From: PALSA-1004 sp963829085
GTDB taxonomy: Bacteria > Pseudomonadota > Gammaproteobacteria > Burkholderiales > SG8-41
Direction of reading: 5' to 3'
Length of the DNA stretch: 64,000 nt
Assembly: GCA_963829085.1 (NCBI GenBank)
Contig: CAWHHJ010000012.1
Location: 124,001 to 188,000 of the forward strand
A program made the position numbers and the translations under genes. How positions within the stretch are numbered: position 1 is the first letter of the stretch; each line of letters opens with the position of its first letter. The notes beneath the pieces were generated by a model, which was given only the letters and a program-made list of their open reading frames with translations, had not been told where the DNA came from and searched no databases. Below are positions 44,821 to 52,810 of the stretch, one piece after another.

Positions 44821-45786
44821 TTAGAGCCAGCCGGCGCTGCGAAAACGTGTATACAGATACGCGTCTATGATGAGCATGATTGCGATCGCGACGGGATACC
44901 CGAATTGCCAGTCGAGCTCCGGCATATGCCGGAAGTTCATGCCGTAGATTCCCGCTATCATGGTGGGCACGGCAATCAGCGCGGCGCACGACGCGAGGCG
45001 CTTCGTGGTTTCGCTCTCCTGCAATGTGATCAACGACAGGTTGACTGAAAGCGCCGTCGTCACCATTTCGCGTAGCGCATCGATCGACTGGTTAATGCGC
45101 GAAAGGTGGTCGGAGACGTCCCGGTAATACTCCTGTGTGCCGGAGCAGACTTGCGGCACGCGACCACCCGCGAGCCTGCCGACACCCTCGTACAACGGAC
45201 CGACGGCATGTTTCAAGACCATGAGCTTCTGCCGCAAGCTGTACATCTCTTCGATGTTCGTGCGCACGGAACCGCCGCCGAACATGCTGGCCTCCAGTTT
45301 CTCCAGTTCCGTTTCGAGCGCGTCGATAACCGGAAAATAGCGATCAACGACTGCGTCCATCAAGGCATACAGGACAAATCCGGACCCGAGTTTCAAGAGC
45401 TCGGGCTCGCGCTCGCAGCGGGCGCGCACCTCGCGAAATCCTTTTTCGGCGCGACTACGTACCGATAGTATGTAATTCGGCCCAGCGAAAATATCCACTT
45501 CGCCGACCTGCAGCTGCCCGTCGACGATCTCGATGATATGCAAGACCGCGAATACAGAGTCGCCGTATTCGTCGACCTTCGGACGCTGATGCCCGTGCGC
45601 CGCATCTTCTACGGCGAGCTCATGTAGCCCGAACTCCTCCTGCATGGCCTCGAGCTCGCCGGCTTCCGGGTCCTTCAGCGCCACCCATACGAAGCACTCG
45701 GGGCGCTTTACGTATTCGCTGATGTCCTTTGGATTGATCTCCGCGATGCGCCGGCCGTTTTCGTACGCGAAGCAGCTAACGAGCAT
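44821..45786 (-). CDS. corA: CorA-family magnesium/cobalt transporter
   Basis: 321 residues, the normal CorA length. A soluble N-terminal domain (residues 1-255) precedes two C-terminal membrane helices with the signature YGMNF (GMN at 282-284) and the following acidic/hydrophobic MPELDW loop, which form the pore mouth of the pentamer. Mg2+, Co2+ or Ni2+ enters through the inner membrane. No other metal genes are near. Convergent with the NHL gene. Confidence 0.93.
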   Translation of the reverse strand: MLVSCFAYENGRRIAEINPKDISEYVKRPECFVWVALKDPEAGELEAMQEEFGLHELAVEDAAHGHQRPKVDEYGDSVFAVLHIIEIVDGQLQVGEVDIFAGPNYILSVRSRAEKGFREVRARCEREPELLKLGSGFVLYALMDAVVDRYFPVIDALETELEKLEASMFGGGSVRTNIEEMYSLRQKLMVLKHAVGPLYEGVGRLAGGRVPQVCSGTQEYYRDVSDHLSRINQSIDALREMVTTALSVNLSLITLQESETTKRLASCAALIAVPTMIAGIYGMNFRHMPELDWQFGYPVAIAIMLIIDAYLYTRFRSAGWL

Positions 45787-45947
45787 CGATATCCCTTTCG
45801 AATCCTACCCGATCATACTCTCAGGTACATGTGTTTAACATCTAGAGACTGCGCATGCAGGCTCACGAATTTAAACTATCATATGCGCCGCGTTCGGTTA
45901 AAGAACGGCGTCACACACCGGCATTCACTTCAACGGGGGCTCTCATC

Positions 45948-46250
45948 ATGCTATGGGTCATATCTTGCAAGGACAAACCTAATACCGCCGCCATCCGCGA
46001 AAAGTTTCTCAAGCCGCATCGCGAGCATCTGCAAAACTCGAAAGGCATACTGGTGCTGGCTGGAGCAACACAGAACGATGAGGGCACCGAGGCGATCGGC
46101 AGTATGTTCGTGGTAAACGTGAACAGCCGTGCGGAAGCGAAGAAATTTTCCGACGGCGATGCTTTTACCCAGAACGGTGTTTTCGAAAGCATTACCATTA
46201 CGCGGATGCGCAAAGGCCAGTGGAATCCGGGCGCGGCAGACGGAGCATGA
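45948..46250 (+). CDS. YciI-family protein
   Basis: 100 residues from the ATG at 45948; longer starts add a tail unlike the family. The ferredoxin-like YciI fold is seen in MLWVISCKDKPN, REKFLKPHREHLQNS, ILVLAGATQND and the end FTQNGVFESITITRMRKGQW. The conserved HxxH-like and Asp region (DGDAFTQNGVF) is present. YciI proteins are small stand-alone enzymes or stress proteins with few known reactions. A strong hairpin follows. Confidence 0.87.
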   Translation: MLWVISCKDKPNTAAIREKFLKPHREHLQNSKGILVLAGATQNDEGTEAIGSMFVVNVNSRAEAKKFSDGDAFTQNGVFESITITRMRKGQWNPGAADGA

Positions 46251-46257
46251 AAGCAGA

Positions 46258-46287
46258 ACCGTCCTCTACCTCACGGTAAAGGACGGT
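46258..46287. terminator. Hairpin between convergent YciI and Spy-like genes
   Basis: Stem ACCGTCCT / AGGACGGT, a C/A mismatch, then TACC/GGTA around loop TCAC. Very stable, but without a T run. Probably stops or processes transcripts from both sides. Confidence 0.6.
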
Positions 46288-46309
46288 CTCCCTGCTTCCC
46301 TACCGCTGA

Positions 46310-46837
46310 TTAGCCGAACGAGCGGTTGCCGCGATGACCAAAGCCATGATGATGTCCGCGCGGGGCCAGCACTTCGTCCGCAACTGCTTTCTGCTCGGGT
46401 GACAGCGCCGCGTAAAGCGGCTTCTCAACCGCCAGGCGCTCGTTGAGGCTCGTCACTGCAGCGTTCAGGCGCTGTTGCTGACGCTCGAGGCGGGCGATGG
46501 CATTTGGCCTCTCGTCTTTCGCGTCGCCCTGCGCCATGCGGGAGCGGAATTCCTGGATGCGCTTGTCGCGTGCTGCTGCCTGCTTGCGCGCCACGTCCGC
46601 AAACGCGTTCCACTGAGCTTGCTGGGCATCGGTGATCTTTAATGCCGTCTTCATGTATGCGAGGCGGGCTTCGACGCGCTCACCGGGCATGCTGAAGGCG
46701 CGCTTGCCGTGATGCCGCTCGCCGTGCTGCATCGTTTGGCCGCCTGCGCCGGGCGGCGTCACCGTCTGCGCGGAAAGCGCAACGGTTGCAGCCGTAAGTC
46801 CGATCGATACGATACTGCCTGCAATGAACTTGTTCAT
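46310..46837 (-). CDS. Spy/CpxP-like LTxxQ periplasmic protein
   Basis: 175 residues with a signal peptide (SIVSIGLTAATVALSAQ), then a helical body with the two motifs typical of the LTxxQ group: LKITDAQQAQW near residue 67 and LSPEQKAVAD near 146. Long basic helices between (FADVARKQAAARDKRIQEF) fit the cradle-shaped Spy/CpxP chaperone. The C-terminus is His/Gly-rich (GHHHGFGHRG), a possible metal-binding tail. Periplasmic chaperone or envelope stress sensor role is inferred. Confidence 0.85.
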   Translation of the reverse strand: MNKFIAGSIVSIGLTAATVALSAQTVTPPGAGGQTMQHGERHHGKRAFSMPGERVEARLAYMKTALKITDAQQAQWNAFADVARKQAAARDKRIQEFRSRMAQGDAKDERPNAIARLERQQQRLNAAVTSLNERLAVEKPLYAALSPEQKAVADEVLAPRGHHHGFGHRGNRSFG

Positions 46838-46996
46838 ATGACCTCCATGGAAGTTAACTTTGCCCCGATCGAGCCGGGGAACAGTGAATCAGACTGCGGT
46901 CCGATAGTCGCTGTTCAATGCGGCGGTGTAACACTTTGTATCGCGGACGGGGCCGCACTCCATGTCTTGTTACGCCCCATGGGGGCGAGAGAGTTC

Positions 46997-48007
46997 TCAG
47001 GCGGCCGCGGAACTCTTGAATATCTGCGGTTCAGTGAACAGTGACGTAATGACGACTTTATTGATGTCGCGATTGTCCGGAACCACATACAGGACAGGGT
47101 TTATGAGCTCCTCGAATATCCCGCGCAGGCTGCGGGCGCCGGTCTTGTACTCCATCGCAATCTCCGAGATCTGCTCGAACACTTTCGGCTCGATCTTCAG
47201 GTCGACGCCCTCGTTTTTGAATATTTCACGGAACTGGTTGTAGATCGAGTTCTTCGGCTCTGTCATGATCCTCACCAGCATCTTTCGCGTTAGGCTCTGA
47301 AAGCTCGCGATGATCGGCAGCCGTCCGGTGAATTCGGGTATCAACCCGTATTCGAAAAGATCGGTCGGCTTCACGCGTGTATTCAAGCGGTCGAGAATAT
47401 TCTGGTTGTCGTCATCCGACGTGGAGATGAAGCCGTAGCCGTGCGTCTTCGACATGATCTCATCCATGCCGACAAAGGCGCCGCCGCAGATGAATAGAAT
47501 GTTGGTGGTATCGATGTACTGAGCGTTGCTCAATTTGGCCGGATAGCCTTCCATGATCTTGAGCAGTGCGTGCTGCACGCTTTCGCCGGAGGTCGCATGC
47601 GCCTGGCCCTTCGCTGTTTTGAGCTTGTCGATCTCATCGATGAAGACGATGCCGATTTGAGCGCGTGCGATGTTGCCCTCGGCCTTGTCAATGAGCCGCT
47701 GCAAAATCGCCTCGATTTCTTCGTTGACGTACTTGGTCTGCGCAAGCGACGTGGCATCTGCGGTCACAAAGGGCACGTTGAGGATTTTCGAGAGCCGCTC
47801 ACATAACAGGGTTTTGCCGGTACCTGAAGGGCCTATCAGGAGCACATTGCTCTTGGCAATGTCTACGCTGTCCTGCCGGGACTTCTCGATTTTTTTGTAG
47901 TGCGCGTATACAGCGACGGCCAGAATCTTCTTCGCTTCGTCCTGGCCGATGACATACTGATCGAGATACTTGACGATGAAACTCGGCACTATTCTTTTAT
48001 CGAGCAC
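46997..48007 (-). CDS. ClpX-like AAA+ ATPase lacking the zinc-binding domain
   Basis: 336 residues starting at GTG 48007 (GAGGA before it; an in-frame stop lies upstream). The AAA+ core matches ClpX: Walker A GPSGTGKT at 59-66, Walker B IVFIDEID at 120-127, Arg finger R229 in IPEFTGRLP and sensor-2 KTGARSLRG near 296. But the N-terminal zinc domain is absent. Pore loop 1, GYVG in ClpX, is KYVN (92-95). The RKH loop is missing (MEGYPAKLSNAQY). The IGF loop is a short YGF segment (191-193). So it is probably a ClpX paralogue with altered substrate and perhaps no ClpP partner. No clpP is near. Confidence 0.85.
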   Translation of the reverse strand: MLDKRIVPSFIVKYLDQYVIGQDEAKKILAVAVYAHYKKIEKSRQDSVDIAKSNVLLIGPSGTGKTLLCERLSKILNVPFVTADATSLAQTKYVNEEIEAILQRLIDKAEGNIARAQIGIVFIDEIDKLKTAKGQAHATSGESVQHALLKIMEGYPAKLSNAQYIDTTNILFICGGAFVGMDEIMSKTHGYGFISTSDDDNQNILDRLNTRVKPTDLFEYGLIPEFTGRLPIIASFQSLTRKMLVRIMTEPKNSIYNQFREIFKNEGVDLKIEPKVFEQISEIAMEYKTGARSLRGIFEELINPVLYVVPDNRDINKVVITSLFTEPQIFKSSAAA

Positions 48008-48069
48008 GCGGCAGTCCTCGTTTATGTGAGCGTTGGCAACTTATCGCCAGACGAGAGCGTTGTTATTGC

Positions 48070-49009
48070 TTACTGCATGGTAATCCTTGCCTGCTTAATC
48101 GCCTGCGTCCATTTCGCACGTTCCGCTTTCATATGCGCTGCGAATTGTTCCGGCGAACTGCCGACCGCGTCAGTGCCATCGGCGGAGAGACGAGTCGAGA
48201 CGTCCGGTTGCTTCAAACTCTTCGCGATTGCCTGGTATAGGCGTTCGACTATGGGCTTCGGCGTGCCTGCCGGTGCGACGATGCCATGCCACTGCGTAAC
48301 GATGAATCCGGGAATGCCGGCTTCGATCATTGTCGGCACGTCCGGCAGCGTGCTCGTGCGTTGCGGGGTTGTCACTGCGAGCGCCTTGAGCAAGTTGCTG
48401 CGTAAAACGCCGGAGAGCGCTGCGACACTCGATATCGTCATATGCGTACGTCCGGCGATCATGTCGGGATATGCGGCGCCTATGCCTTTGTACGGAACAT
48501 GGATGAGCTTGATGCCGACAGTAGACGCAAACAGTTCCGCCGCCAGTTGCTGCAAAGTTGCGACGCCGGAAGACGCGTACGCGAGCTTGCCCGGATTCGC
48601 CTTTGCGTATTGGATCAGCTCGCTGACGTTGTTCGCAGGGAGCTGAGGATAGACCACGAGAACTGTACGGCGCAGCGGCCACCTGCGTGACCGGCGCGAA
48701 GTCGCGAAACATGTCAAAACTCGTCTTGTTCAACTCCGGATAGATGACCTGGCTCACGCTGAAGATTGCAATCGTGTAGCCGTCAGGTGCTGCACGTGCG
48801 GTTGTCTCGAGCGCAATCGCGCCGCTCGCGCCCGGCCGGTTGTCGACGACGACGGATTTACCGAGCGTCTCGCTGAGAGACGGCACGAGCAGGCGCGCGA
48901 TGAAGTCAAGACCGCCGCCGGGCACGACTGGTGTGAGCAGCCGGATAGGACGCGTTGGATAATTTTGCGCCGGGCTCGAGCCTGTCAGGAGCGAAAGAGC
49001 AGCGCGCAT
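48070..49009 (-). pseudogene. Bug/TctC-family binding protein with one frameshift
   Basis: From the ATG at 49009 a short signal-like start (AALSLLTGSSPAQ) leads into YPTRPIRLLTPVVPGGGLD and APDGYTIAIF. At about 48672, after VTQVAAAPY, the family sequence continues in another frame (LVVYPQLPANNVSELIQ, LIHVPYKGIG, IVAPAGTPK) to the stop at 48070. One surplus base explains this; corrected length is 312 residues. The signal peptide is shorter than usual, and a second indel near the start is possible. It follows the ClpX-like gene in orientation but seems unrelated. Confidence 0.78.
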
Positions 49010-49240
49010 GCGGTTGCAGCGTGCGGCATTTTTCGAATCGCGCTTACAACGTCGCGTGTCACTTGCCGCGCCTCCCGTGGTCCCGCTCGTCGATGCGACG
49101 GCGGCGATGCAGCGCTTTCATTATACAATCGACATCATCACGAGCGCCGGCTGGAGCCGCCTGGTGACATCAACAGCGGCGATTACTGTCGGCGATCATG
49201 AGCGCGATCAACAGCAGTCGATACACACAGGGAGTGCATC

Positions 49241-49963
49241 TTGGATCGAGGAATCTGGATCAGCTGGTACAACCTGCCAGACAAGGGACGCGACGCGTAC
49301 CTCGCATGGCTGCACAACACATATATCCCTGCGGTGTTGAAGCGGCCGGGTGTCGAATGGGCAGCTCACTATGCGTCGGAAGAAAAGGTCGCCCTGTCGG
49401 GCGCCAAAGGGCGGCTTAGCCAGGTGCAAGGAGCCGCCGTCCCGACGGGCGACCGCTTTGTTCTCTTGTTCGGAGGTACGGACGCCCATGTATTCGTAAA
49501 GCCCACTCCGCGCGAATTCCACGCGGCGCTCACTGCCGCTGACCGGGAAATGCTTGCGATGCGAATCGGCGAGCGCGTCAACATCATGACCGAGGAAGCG
49601 CGCATACACGGACCTGAAGGCGGCGGCCGCGATAAAGCGTTGAGCGAGTGCATCCAGATCGGCAGTTTCAACGCCGGTGCCGGACAGGATGAAGATGAGC
49701 TCGCCGCCTGGTACGCGCAATGGCGACTGCCATGCATGGAGAAATTGTGCGGCTGTGTGCGCGTGCGCAAATACGCGTCAGTCTCCGGCTGGGCCAAGCA
49801 CGCCATCCTCTACGAATTTACATCCGTGCAGGCACGTAACGACAATTTCCTCGACCATGAACGTGCGCATCCCGAGAAAGAGGCGTGGACTGACCGCGTC
49901 GTGCGCAAGCTCGTGCATGCGCCCGGCTCTCCCAATCTAGCGCGGCGTTTGTGGCCGGCTTAA
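49241..49963 (+). CDS. Unknown protein, two-part dimeric alpha-beta barrel-like
   Basis: 240 residues starting at TTG 49241, with AGGGAG before it. Two related halves seem present: GIWISWYNLPDKGRDAYLAW (1-80) and CIQIGSFNAGAGQDEDELAAWY (130-225), both with a strand-helix pattern seen in EthD/ABM-type ferredoxin-like domains. C-terminal WAKHAILYEFTSVQARNDNF supports this. Function unknown; EthD-like proteins help oxygenases or degrade polyketide-like compounds. It is followed by the convergent class II aldolase gene. Confidence 0.6.
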   Translation: MDRGIWISWYNLPDKGRDAYLAWLHNTYIPAVLKRPGVEWAAHYASEEKVALSGAKGRLSQVQGAAVPTGDRFVLLFGGTDAHVFVKPTPREFHAALTAADREMLAMRIGERVNIMTEEARIHGPEGGGRDKALSECIQIGSFNAGAGQDEDELAAWYAQWRLPCMEKLCGCVRVRKYASVSGWAKHAILYEFTSVQARNDNFLDHERAHPEKEAWTDRVVRKLVHAPGSPNLARRLWPA

Positions 49964-49979
49964 CGTCGCAAGGAACCGC

Positions 49980-50762
49980 CTAATTGCGGTAAGCCGCGTC
50001 GATGCGGTCGAGCTCCTGCAGGAGTGCAGGCCATTCCAGCTCGCCCCAGCGTCGACGCACTCCCGGCTGATATGAATTCCATGTCTTGTCGATAATGTTT
50101 TGCGACGGAACCACGGTTTCGGTCTGGCACGACATCATCATGACCTGCAGATCGCACGCGCGTTTGAGCCAGTACATGCTGTTGAAGCATTCGGCAATAC
50201 TGGCGCCGCATGTAAGCAAACCATGATTGCGCAGGATCATTGCATTGTTTTCGCCAAGGTCGGCGACGAGCCGCTGCTGCTCATCAACATTGCTCGCGAT
50301 GCTTTCATAGTCGTGATACGAAACGCCTTTCGACCACCGCATTGAGATCTGCGCGATTGGCAGCAAGCCGCATTTCATTGCGGATACGGCCATCCCGGCC
50401 AGAGTATGGGTGTGAATCACGCAGTCGACGTCATGCCGCGCAGCGTGGATCGCCCCGTGAATCACGTAGCCCGACGGACTATGCTTCAGCTCCCGGTTGG
50501 GATTCAGCAGAACGTTGCCATCAATGTCGAGCTTGATCAGGCACGAAGCCGTCATCTGGTTGTAGAGTGGACCGTACGGATTGACCAGGAAGTGATTCGC
50601 GTTCTCGGGCAGACGGGCAGTGATGTGATTTGATATGAGCTCCGTCATGCCGAATTCGTGCATGAGCCGGTAGCACGCCGCGAGATTGACCCTCGTCGCC
50701 CATTCGTTCGCGCTGACTGTGTCGCGGACCGGCGTAACGATGTCGATTACCGGTGCATTCAT
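49980..50762 (-). CDS. Class II aldolase/adducin-family protein
   Basis: 260 residues. The zinc site of this family is visible: the paired histidines in CVIHTHTLAGMAV near residue 116 and a third in MILRNHGLLTCG near 200. SNHITARLP near 45 and SGYVIHGAIHAARHD complete the fold. Relatives include fuculose- and ribulose-phosphate aldolases and epimerases; the sugar here is not known. Cytosolic. GAGGAGAC before ATG supports the start. It runs convergent to the 240-residue unknown gene and next to an AI-2E-type permease. Confidence 0.9.
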   Translation of the reverse strand: MNAPVIDIVTPVRDTVSANEWATRVNLAACYRLMHEFGMTELISNHITARLPENANHFLVNPYGPLYNQMTASCLIKLDIDGNVLLNPNRELKHSPSGYVIHGAIHAARHDVDCVIHTHTLAGMAVSAMKCGLLPIAQISMRWSKGVSYHDYESIASNVDEQQRLVADLGENNAMILRNHGLLTCGASIAECFNSMYWLKRACDLQVMMMSCQTETVVPSQNIIDKTWNSYQPGVRRRWGELEWPALLQELDRIDAAYRN

Positions 50763-50798
50763 ACGGTCTCCTCTTTAGCAATCGCCGTTACGCCGTAT

Positions 50799-51824
50799 CT
50801 AGATCAGGCGCCGCACGGACAACTCTGCCTTCGCGTAAGCATAGAACACGGGCGCCGCAATCACCCCGGGTATGCCGAACGCAGCCTCCATCACCAGCAT
50901 TGCAAGCAGCAGCTCCCATGCGGCTGCCTTGATCTGGGTCCCTACAATGCGCGCATTGACGAAGTATTCGAGCTTGTGAATGACGACAAGAAATGCCAGC
51001 GAGCCGAGTGCGAGCGGCAGCGAGTAGCTCAAGCTGATGATGATGACTACGGTGTTTGACACGAGGTTGCCGACGATCGGCAGCAGACCCATAACAAATG
51101 TCAGCGCGATCATTGTCTTTGTAAATGGCAAGTGAATGCCGAGCAGCGGCAACGCGCCGGCCAGATAGATCGCACTTAACAGCGCGTTGAGCGCGGCAAT
51201 ACGGATTTGCGCGAGAAAGACGCGCTGGAATGCATGTTCGACCATCGCCGCGTGGCCAACTACCGCGCGGGCGAGCGGTCCACCGTGGCCAACCGGTTTT
51301 ATTTCCCGTACGGCGACAAGCGCGCCGATCGCAATGCCAATGAGCGTATAAGCGAAGCCTCTGCCGACTTCGCCGCTGAACGTTCGCACCTCGCTCGCGT
51401 GCGTGCGCAGCCACGTAGCGACGCGGTCTTTCAGATCATCAGTGTCGCTGGGCAGCCATTCCTGCACCCACGGCGGCAACATCGCGCGTGCATTGTCAAT
51501 GATTTCGGCCATCTTCTGCAGCAGGCCTGCGGGGCTGTCGCTGCCCGTGCGGAAAAAAGCATATGCGCTGCCGATCAGCAGCGCAGTCAATCCTGCAACG
51601 ATCGCGATTATCAACACCATCACCACGATGCGCGCACGCTCCGGCTGATTGCGAAGTCCGATCACGTGCGGCGCGAGCACATGCACGAGAGCATGAACCA
51701 GCAAACCGGAGAACAAAGCCGGCAGCAGATGCAGCCACAGCACCAGAAAAAGCGCGATGGGCGTAAGAATCAATGCAGCCGTATCGCTGCGCGCGATCAC
51801 ACTGCGATTGCTGTGCTCGCTCAT
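50799..51824 (-). CDS. AI-2E/PerM-family membrane transporter
   Basis: 341 residues with about eight membrane helices. The central loop and the conserved C-terminal helices match the PerM/AI-2E family: AFQRVFLAQIRIAALNALLS, GLLPIVGNLVSNTVV, KLEYFVNARIVGTQIK and AFGIPGVIAAPVFYAYAKAE. Some members release signal molecules or exchange Na+/H+; most have no proven substrate. The stop lies 36 bases before the aldolase gene start, so the two may be co-transcribed. Confidence 0.88.
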   Translation of the reverse strand: MSEHSNRSVIARSDTAALILTPIALFLVLWLHLLPALFSGLLVHALVHVLAPHVIGLRNQPERARIVVMVLIIAIVAGLTALLIGSAYAFFRTGSDSPAGLLQKMAEIIDNARAMLPPWVQEWLPSDTDDLKDRVATWLRTHASEVRTFSGEVGRGFAYTLIGIAIGALVAVREIKPVGHGGPLARAVVGHAAMVEHAFQRVFLAQIRIAALNALLSAIYLAGALPLLGIHLPFTKTMIALTFVMGLLPIVGNLVSNTVVIIISLSYSLPLALGSLAFLVVIHKLEYFVNARIVGTQIKAAAWELLLAMLVMEAAFGIPGVIAAPVFYAYAKAELSVRRLI

Positions 51825-51939
51825 GCCATTCCCGAACCCGTTATGATGTAAGTGCGAAGCCGTAGTTAAGGCGGCGGAGCAATGTTATCAGGCCGGTGCT
51901 TATCCGGCTCACGCCCGAAGCAAAAAAGAAAGGTCATCA

Positions 51940-52797
51940 ATGTCCGGATCATCCACATCCAATCACGACGCAGCACTCGATCCCGAGGCAATTCTCGCGC
52001 AAGCCACTGCTAATCGCGGCGATATCTTCCCTGAATGGAAACCGCTCGCGTATTCGATACCGGCGACTTATGCGCTGATCAACAAGACGGTGAGTTACTT
52101 TCATCAATACGCCGATCAGGCGGACTCAGGTCAGCGCCTGTCAGGACCGATGCGCGAATTGATTGCCATTCCCGCGTTGTGCGCAAAAGGTGACACCCGA
52201 CGCGCGCCTAACCATGTGCGACGCATGTATAGAATGGGCGTGACGAACCGCGTGCTCTTCGAGAGCGCGACCGCATTTGCCGCGATCGGCGGCTGGCAGA
52301 CGATGGCGAACGTCTCACTAGCCATCATGGAGGCGAACGACCCGGCGTATCCATTCGGCAAGCTGCCCGCCGGTGGCGAGCCAAAAGAGCTGACGCCATT
52401 TCCTGAAATGAGCAGCGGGCGAAATCGAACCTCGTCTGCTTCCGAAAGTCTGCTCGACACAGCTGAATGGCGCTACGCCGCTGAGATCGATCCGGAGCTT
52501 GCGCACCGTGCCGCCGCGTTCGTGGACCACTGTCTGCTTGCAGGAGGCGCCGGCAATGAGTACCTTGGCCCCGGGCCACGCGAGCTGATTGCAATTGCAG
52601 CGTTGTGCACGCGCGGCGAAGTGGATATTACCGCTCAACATATACGCCGTGCTTACGAGTATGGAATGACCCGTCACAATGTGCTGGAAGCCATCTCGTG
52701 CGTAATTCCCATGACCGGAATGGTGACAGGGCAAATCGGCCTGCGCGCGATGCAGCTCGCAGATATGCCGCCTGCCAGCGGGACCCCGCCGCGCTAG
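51940..52797 (+). CDS. Carboxymuconolactone decarboxylase (CMD)-family protein, duplicated domain
   Basis: 285 residues made of two related CMD-like halves: GPMRELIAIPALCAKGDTRRA then MYRMGVTNRVLFESATAFAA; and GPRELIAIAALCTRGEVDIT then AYEYGMTRHNVLEAISCVI. The CxxC redox pair of AhpD is not kept (single Cys in each half), so a decarboxylase-like or structural role is more likely than peroxidase repair. No signal peptide. It ends 13 bases before the histidine kinase start, which suggests co-transcription. It is a different subgroup from the CMD selenoprotein at 59.7 kb. Confidence 0.8.
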   Translation: MSGSSTSNHDAALDPEAILAQATANRGDIFPEWKPLAYSIPATYALINKTVSYFHQYADQADSGQRLSGPMRELIAIPALCAKGDTRRAPNHVRRMYRMGVTNRVLFESATAFAAIGGWQTMANVSLAIMEANDPAYPFGKLPAGGEPKELTPFPEMSSGRNRTSSASESLLDTAEWRYAAEIDPELAHRAAAFVDHCLLAGGAGNEYLGPGPRELIAIAALCTRGEVDITAQHIRRAYEYGMTRHNVLEAISCVIPMTGMVTGQIGLRAMQLADMPPASGTPPR

Positions 52798-52810
52798 CTC
52801 AAGCGTTGAC

